A stretch of DNA of 37,766 nt, from positions 1,344,143 to 1,381,908 of the forward strand of contig KB445793.1 of the NCBI GenBank assembly GCA_000320605.2, read 5' to 3'. Under the pieces are notes generated by a model. It was not told the DNA's origin. It did no database searches and was given only the letters and a program-made list of their open reading frames with translations. Of this stretch, positions 31,872 to 37,766 are shown one piece after another (the first letter of the stretch is position 1; every line of letters begins with the position of its first letter). Position numbers and translations under genes: made by a program. This DNA is from Gelatoporia subvermispora B (lineage: Eukaryota; Basidiomycota; Agaricomycetes; Polyporales; Gelatoporiaceae).

Positions 31872-34800
31872 GTCGTGGTGGGAAGAGGAATGAAGTGAAC
31901 TGTTGCTTCCCCGACTGGATGGGAGTGATGCTTTAGCTGGAGAAGCTCTCGGAGCGGGGCCATGATTTATATTGCGAAGCCAACGGAAGTAGGTCCAGCG
32001 CCTCGCGCAAACTTTGTTCTGGTTTGGTTTCCTTACACCACCGGGATAGTATCGCAGCGCACCAAGGTGCACTCCGTGACAGGAACAGGGCGATAAGTCG
32101 AAAAACTCCACGACAGGTTGCATGTGTTGAAAATCAAACATACCTCGGAATGGAAGTCTGAGGTCGAGGGCGCCAAGATTTGTCTCGCCACATGTTTGAC
32201 CGTGAGGTTCGGCACGGCCCTCGCAAGATCAAGCGCCTCCGTGGGAGCTCAGTAGAAGGCAGTGGCAAGATGAGGGGCCTAATTGAGCCGTGACCATTCG
32301 CGGCTCCGTGGAGGGCGCGAAGCAGCGGATCTCTCTCACGGGGAGATTTGCGCAAACTTCCACGTTTGGCACGACAGGCCGTACGCCACGACGGTGCAGC
32401 TGCGGAGTCCATCTGGTGCCTCCACATGATTGCAGGAATCGTTGCATTTCTCGATAATGTTCACTGTGTTACTGTCTGACTCTATGAATTGTTGCATATC
32501 ATAGAGAGAACTCATGAATAGCTCACCGCGTCAACTATTGCAGGTAGAATCTCTCGGACGCTCTCCCGCCGAAAGCTGTACCAAAATTTCGCATGTCTAA
32601 CTTTAAATGTCTGCCGCCCGAGATAGATCACCACACCCCGATGTCGGTGAAGAAATGCGGAGGATCAAGTGTGCCCTGGGTACACTGCAAATGACAGACG
32701 CCGAGTATCATCGGAGCGGCGATAAGAGATACCGGTGGAGAAAGAAGACCCAACGAAGTTCTGGCTCTCCAGCTGGTATCCGCATCGACAGTCACTCATC
32801 ACCAGGTGCCTGGCCCTGTTTCGGAGCAAGGAGTCCGTCCTGTCGCAAGCCGTTCTAGAGCATTCGTGTCAGTTAGAGCAGTGGGCTGCAAAGCTGAGTC
32901 GAAGACCGGGCTGTACCTTACTGTCACCGCCCGTCCGTGTCACAGAACTGGCAGCCTAGTCGCACCGAATGGATGGTAAATGAGAATTTCACACTTCACA
33001 TCACCACAAGTAATCGTTGGATCAGGAACAATATACACTGTCGTACAGCACGGTAAGAGAAGAGAAAGAGAGGACCGGTACGTGAAGTCGCATGGGAACG
33101 TTTCTTCGACAGATCGGAACCACGAAAGCAGCACGTGGAGAGGCAATCGGCAACATACCTGATCGGGTAATCTCAATCTTAATCCTCCTCGAATCACGGA
33201 AAATCACGGCCACCCTCATTTGCGCCCCGGTGAACGCCCCGGTGAATCAAGCCAACGTCCCTTTGCGCATCATATTTTCTAGCGTCGGATCCGTATCGAG
33301 GATGTTGCTGCCCACTAGACCCGCTATGACACATGTGCAACGCCATCCGCGTTTCTTGTCGACGCTCCCACAGTCATTTGTAACGGCTGAGGGCGAGAAA
33401 CCAAGATAAGCGTCTAGATTGCGAACGCCTCACAGATCAGGCACTAGTGCGATTATGTCGAGCTGTCAAAAGGTTGACGCAGAGCCACATCCGGTATGTC
33501 GCGGCCTTTGGTTTCGCGCAGGCGACGAAAGTGGCGCCGGTTAGCACTGCCCACGTTCGAGCCTGCTCGAGCCTCGCAGTACGCGTCGGTGGCTGTTGGT
33601 GGCGTCCTGTGGCGTCTTAGTCAAATCGGAGCAGAAGACGGTTTCCGACCGACGGATGTAAGAGGACCCTGCACGTAGCCTCGGAAGCTCTGTTTGCCTG
33701 TCGATTTCTCTGGCTTGTCCCAAGCTGCGCTGGAAGTTAGAGCTGAAGTTGACTGTTCCCGTCTGGCTCTGGCTTCTTGCCCTGGCCGCAATCAGATGCT
33801 GTCTGGCGACGTGCTTGGCGACATATCTGGCGAAAGACAGAACATTATCAGACGACTCCAATCCGGCAAAAGTGCTTCTACGGCCGCACATGCGAGTCTG
33901 CGCATACGAGAACAGAGCTAGAATCTCGTCCTCCAACGTGTGCGAGGGTCGGGGACAAAAAAATTCTGCTTGGAGGAGAAGGCTCTTGCGACATCTTCGA
34001 CCGATTGTCGTCTTTCACTGCATGCCACACTTTCCATCTCAAATTTCTGATCGCGTATGTCCTTTACCCTGCGAGATGACCGATAGCGATGCGGAACTAA
34101 TACTCGACAGAACTCACCCGAGTGAAAATAGGCCTTTCCCAGAATGGGCGGTGAACCAGACCTCGAGTTTGCGAGGCCGTCATCAGATGCGCCTGGCATT
34201 GGAGTGGTTTCGTCAGTGCAGGCTGATCTTGTGCCACGGGGGCCGCCATCCTACACCAAAGCGGCGCAAAATATTCGACGCTTGCGACAGAACGGATTGG
34301 ATATTCTGTGGCCTGGATGATCAGCGATGTCGTCCGACCGTGTGCTGTTCCTCGCTCCGTGTTGCGAACATGTGTAAATTTGACGACAGACCTGTTTCCC
34401 GTGTACAGTGATCTGCCGCACGGAGATTGAGACGATGGCTTGGTTCGCTTTGTTCTCAATTTGAGATATGGCGGACGGGCCGATCAGAAATACGAGCTTC
34501 CTGACTCCATGAGTGTGCGAGTGGCGGGAGCACATGTTTTCGCTGACGTCCGCGTAAGCATCACGTGATAGAACGCGTACCGAATCGGGTGGAAGACACG
34601 CCGCAGGAACCAAAAGAGTCCCTGTTCTGTCGCTACCATGTCAGCTTGTCTGCGGTTCACGAGACGCGTAAGTCGCCAAGTAGCTGCACTTTCACCGATA
34701 TGAATCAAACGTTGAGAACACTTAGGTTTGGAAGTCCTTCATCGATAACAAGGGTACGTCGAACCGTTCACAGGCCTGGTGAACTCTACGGATCATGACC

Positions 34801-34913
34801 TCCGGGCACGGTTCGCGCGATAAGGGCACGACTACCAATGCTTCCCCAATGTGCGTCGGCGCAACTTCAACGTAACAAATTGCGCAATATCGAGTTGTCT
34901 GACGCACAATTAG
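31872..34913. other. Three-kilobase region without a confident gene
   Basis: The first 350 bases may contain 5' UTR or extra N-terminal exons of the TmpA-like gene: a spliced minus-strand path around 32040-32230 reads as plausible protein. Further right, frames such as plus 32607-32858 and plus 33749-34411 have no domain and no splice support. Near 34720-34913 lies the expected position of the missing first exon(s) of the thioesterase gene. Confidence 0.4.
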
Positions 34914-35634
34914 CTTGAGATTCTATCCGCGAAACCAGGCTATTTGCATGCTTCGCTCAAGATCGAGCCCTACAATCGTACGTGTAATACGTAGCAGCGA
35001 TCGCGCACGACACTCTCAATACTCAAGAAATTGTATGACTGAAATTTTGATATGGGATACCGGTATTACATGGACAGTGAATCGTGTCGGGGTGCGTAAT
35101 ACGCCACCACACAGCACTATCGTGACTGATGGTGTGGCCAACTTCCCAGACTGTGCATGGAGGACTTATCATGTCCTTGACTGATACCCTAGGCTCGCTC
35201 GCCGTTGCGACGCACGGACACTTCAAGACCGGAGTGTCTGTGGACATCGGCACCTCTTTTGTTAAGCCCGCGGGGACGATCGGGGATGTCCTAACTGCAA
35301 AGGCAACCGTGACTGGAATCGGTGAGTGTAAGGCTAAGCTCGATTTGTACTGATGTGACTGATACCACGAATACCCAAGGCAAGTCTCTTGCATATACTC
35401 GAGTTGACTTCTACAACCCCAAAGGACAGCTGGCTGCTTACGGACGTAAGATCCAGTCTCACGAACGTTCTATGTCGGCGCTGAGCCCTTCATTTCAGAT
35501 CACACCAAATATATCCAGAAGTCTACGGATTCAGAGGTATGATGGCATAGTTACGACAGAATGGCTAACTAAACACGCGTCTACAGAACGATGTCAAGTT
35601 CTCAGAAGATGGTGACACGGAACTGGGCAAGTAA
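34914..35634 (+). CDS. ACOT13-like hotdog-fold thioesterase, 5' end not located
   Basis: The family hydrolyses acyl-CoA esters to free acids and CoA using a hotdog fold. Exons are 34914-34977, 35078-35091, 35150-35321, 35380-35445, 35499-35536 and 35587-35634, giving 133 residues plus an undetermined N-terminus. LSAKPGYLHASLKIEPYN is followed, after splicing, by LNRVG and TVHGGLIMSLTDTLGSLA, which carries the HGG and Asp characteristic of PaaI/ACOT13 enzymes. KTGVSVDIGTSFVKPA and LAYTRVDFYNPKG complete the fold, and NVKFSEDGD-type endings are typical of fungal homologues (here NDVKFSEDGD). The second exon is only 14 nt. An alternative in-frame start at 35035 would bypass the first two exons but lacks family similarity. 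Upstream exons, about 30-60 residues, are missing from my model; the gene could be truncated. Confidence 0.8.
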
Positions 35635-36264
35635 TATACCTAGGATCTGGGTGCTGCAACCTCCAGGATGCTTTGGTATGAGGATGCATAGATTTTATAT
35701 ATATAAGACGACAATTGGCTACCTGTACACGTCTCGGAGACCGAGCTGCAAGGAGCGCTACAATCGGCCACCGGACGAACAAAGCCGTCCATACCGCAAT
35801 TATCGAGTAACAGTGCATGCTATGACAGGCCGTATCCATAACGATTGTTGAGCCACGGTGTCCTGACATCGGATTATGTGCACTGCACCGCTTGCCCCAA
35901 AAATTTCACTTCAGAACTATCGCTGAACTGATGGACGCTCATCCGGGGGATAGATTCAGGGTGAGCACGCTAAGTCAGAAGCAGTCGTAATTATACTCCG
36001 CCACCAATCAACGACATGTACATCGCTTTTCGTGTGCATTAATGACCGCTACTGCTAGGCGCCTGTGAGCGGTCCATCCAAAAGCTATTGGTGTCCTTGA
36101 ACATTCGCTGCGACTGCTTCTGCCTCCGCATTCTTACATTATACACGCATACCGTACATCTAAAGCCAACAAGTCCAAATTTATACACATCATGCCTCGC
36201 CGAACAGTCGTTTCCTGGTGCGACAAAGCTCAGCGTCTAGCATGTACCACAAAATAGTATCGAC
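35635..36264. other. Convergent spacer between the thioesterase and derlin genes
   Basis: This is the 3' region of both flanking genes. I see no gene. Frames present are short and without domains. Confidence 0.45.
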
Positions 36265-37106
36265 TCACAATATTTCCGGTGCCTCACTCAGCACCGTTGG
36301 TCCTCCGATCATCTCTCTCGTCCACACATCCCTCACGAACCAGCCTAGATGCCCGACGGCGCAACCCAGAAGGTCCCCCGCGGCTGCTCTCCACGTTCCG
36401 TTGAGTATCCATGCAAGGCCTACGAGTGCCAGAGGTAGGTATGGCGCAGTGATTGTAACGAGGCCGAAGAGAGATATGGGCGTCGATGGGTGCCGCCGTG
36501 ACCACAGATAGATGGGTACGAATGCCAACGGGGACGACAAGAAGGGCAAGTTGACCAATGGTGAGAGCGCCTGTACATACAGAATGAACAATCAGATAAC
36601 TCTTGAAGAGAATGCGCATACCAGTAGTAGGACGGCTGAAACCAGTAACAGCCAGAAGTAGTCCGCTTTGCGGTTAGCGAACGATGATTCTTCCAACATA
36701 CGGCTGTATCGCATGCTAAAAATGCATAATGAGCGGGCAAGGAGCCATCTTCGTGACTGGAAACGTACAAGAAGAACATGTGGAATACAAAATCCAGTGA
36801 TATGGACCCGAAATACAGGAATGTTGTCACTGTTCGCCATGGCTACATAGTCGGTCAGTATACCAACAGTCTACTCAAGCAATACATATACCTGGAGGTT
36901 TGTAAACGCAGCCTTGAAGCTATAGTACAGCTGTAATGGGGTCACGAGCTGGCATTGCTGCGGGCACGAAGGTCTTAGCCGGGTGTATATGACGTGGTGA
37001 GGACCAACGTACTTACAACAGCTAGACTGGTCAATATCGATAGGATTAGCCACCCTCGCGTTATTGGTGGTATCTGAGTGACCCAAGCCTCAATGCCGAC
37101 AGGCAT
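36265..37106 (-). CDS. Derlin (Der1-like rhomboid pseudoprotease)
   Basis: Derlins are ER membrane proteins that help retrotranslocate misfolded proteins to the cytosol for degradation, working with ubiquitin ligases and Cdc48. Exons are 37017-37106, 36892-36957, 36769-36842, 36622-36715 and 36265-36570, giving 209 residues. LYYSFKAAFTNLQ is followed by PWRTVTTFLYFG, which carries the family WR motif (Trp54-Arg55). FVFHMFFFMRYSRMLEE and the hydrophobic YFWLLLVSAVLLL complete the middle helices. FGLVTITAPYLPLALV and GDLLGCAVGHLGWF, with its small-residue packing motif, form the last helices. No Ser/His catalytic pair is present, as expected. Every exon join restores conserved sequence, so the model is firm. 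I cannot tell Der1 from Dfm1 type; a C-terminal SHP box is not seen. Confidence 0.94.
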
Positions 37107-37210
37107 GATATACGCGGCAACTTTACGAAAAGCTCGAGGATGTGGTATGTCGTGAGCACGGTGTGCAGGTCTGGTCTGCTATGACCAGCGTCAGAATGTC
37201 GCTGAGCGCC
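37107..37210. other. Upstream region of the derlin gene
   Basis: Short upstream region of the minus-strand derlin gene. No TATA box stood out. Confidence 0.35.
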
Positions 37211-37766
37211 TGTAGCGAGCGCGTGGCTTACGACGCGAGCGGTTGAGGTACCTGCCGTTTTGGGAACCCTAGAGTCGTCTAGGGGTTCGTCTATCTTTTA
37301 CTTTCACTTCCCTTTCCCCTATTTTCCTGCAGTCGTTATACCCCCCAGTTCATTGTCCGACTCCCCCCTAGCTATATAAGACCCGACGTTTGTATGCTAC
37401 GGACAGCGCACTTGGAATAGAGACTCAATCCCTGTTCTCGCACCGAGTGCCTCTTCTCATCACGTGTGCCGCCACCTGCCCTATCCGGCAGCGAGCGTCA
37501 CATATTTTGAACAGTCCGACTCTCTATCTGGACACCACTAGCTTCAAAGTAACAACTTCTGCTTATTCTCTAACTCTACTCCGGCGACCGTAGTCTCTGG
37601 GTACTTCGGGTCTGATCAACTCGACGTTCCGAACTCCGACTCGCCCACCATACCCCTTTCCGTTTCCATTCTACTCTTCTTCCCGGAACTATGTCCTCTG
37701 GTTACAACCTACGCGCCGGGCCCCGACGCGGTACTATCACGGCTGCAACAAGCCGTGCGAACCCCG
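37211..37766 (+). mobile_element. Possible 5' LTR and start of a retrotransposon, or a gene promoter
   Basis: The stretch begins with TGTAGCGAG, contains a strong TATA box (TATATAAG, 37373-37380), a long pyrimidine-rich leader, and an ATG at 37691 opening a frame that runs off the right edge (MSSGYNLRAGPRRG). A TG start, an internal promoter and a Tyr-Asn-Leu-Arg-type N-terminus are seen in some fungal gypsy elements. I could not place the LTR's 3' end, a primer-binding site or a second LTR, so an ordinary gene promoter with a partial first exon is equally possible. Confidence 0.3.
37265..37287. repeat. Imperfect hairpin upstream of the TATA box
   Basis: AACCCTAGA and TCTAGGGGTT pair around a four-base loop with one bulged G. 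It lies about 85 bp before the TATA box at 37373. Meaning unknown. Confidence 0.4.

Noticed and set aside
33749..34411. A 220-codon plus-strand open frame
   Set aside because: No recognisable motif, low-complexity Arg/Cys/Ser composition and no splice or promoter context; probably chance.
34722..34907. A minus-strand 61-codon frame with a protein-like sequence
   Set aside because: It lies where the missing plus-strand first exon of the thioesterase would be expected and has no neighbours on its own strand to splice to; likely an antisense shadow.

Overview
The window looks like nuclear chromosome sequence from a basidiomycete, most likely an Agaricomycete (a polypore-like white-rot relative is my guess). 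Genes are split by many introns of about 45-115 bp with GT..AG ends, and exons can be as short as 14-38 nt. Zn2Cys6 regulators, a septin-like GTPase, a TmpA-like ferric-reductase-type oxidoreductase and a mitochondrial dihydroxy-acid dehydratase are all recognisable. I found no tRNA, rRNA, CRISPR or bacterial-type operon. Gene models were built by hand by matching splice sites to conserved protein motifs; each protein-coding model with both ends placed closes to a whole number of codons.

Layout. The left end (1-1539) is gene-free, with a cluster of short inverted repeats. From 1540 to 8455, all on the minus strand, lie a tandem double zinc-cluster regulator (1540-2769), a divergent septin-like GTPase (2725-4505) whose 3' end overlaps the regulator's first exon, a ~100-bp-period minisatellite (about 4890-5650), and a second, related zinc-cluster regulator (6340-8455). 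From 9747 to 21303 there is a dense housekeeping block: ILV3 (+), RIO1 (-), a small four-helix membrane protein (+), a decayed F-box gene (+), NAS2 (-) and ALG6 (+). ILV3 and RIO1 converge; RIO1/membrane protein and NAS2/ALG6 are divergent pairs sharing promoters of about 350-380 bp. From 21971 on, genes are sparser: an intronless orphan gene (+), a poorly resolved and possibly decayed membrane protein gene (-), an AidB-like acyl-CoA dehydrogenase (-), a TmpA-like oxidoreductase (-), an ACOT13-like thioesterase (+, 5' end not located) and a derlin (-). The last 550 bp may be the start of an LTR element or the promoter of a gene running off the right edge.

How the genes relate. I see no dedicated biosynthetic cluster. 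Several genes serve protein quality control at or near the ER (ALG6 N-glycan glucosylation, derlin for ER-associated degradation, NAS2 for 26S proteasome assembly), but they are kilobases apart and I do not claim co-regulation. The most unusual points are the in-frame overlap of the septin and the double zinc-cluster gene, the shared intron position in all three zinc clusters, and the palindrome-bearing minisatellite between the two regulators.
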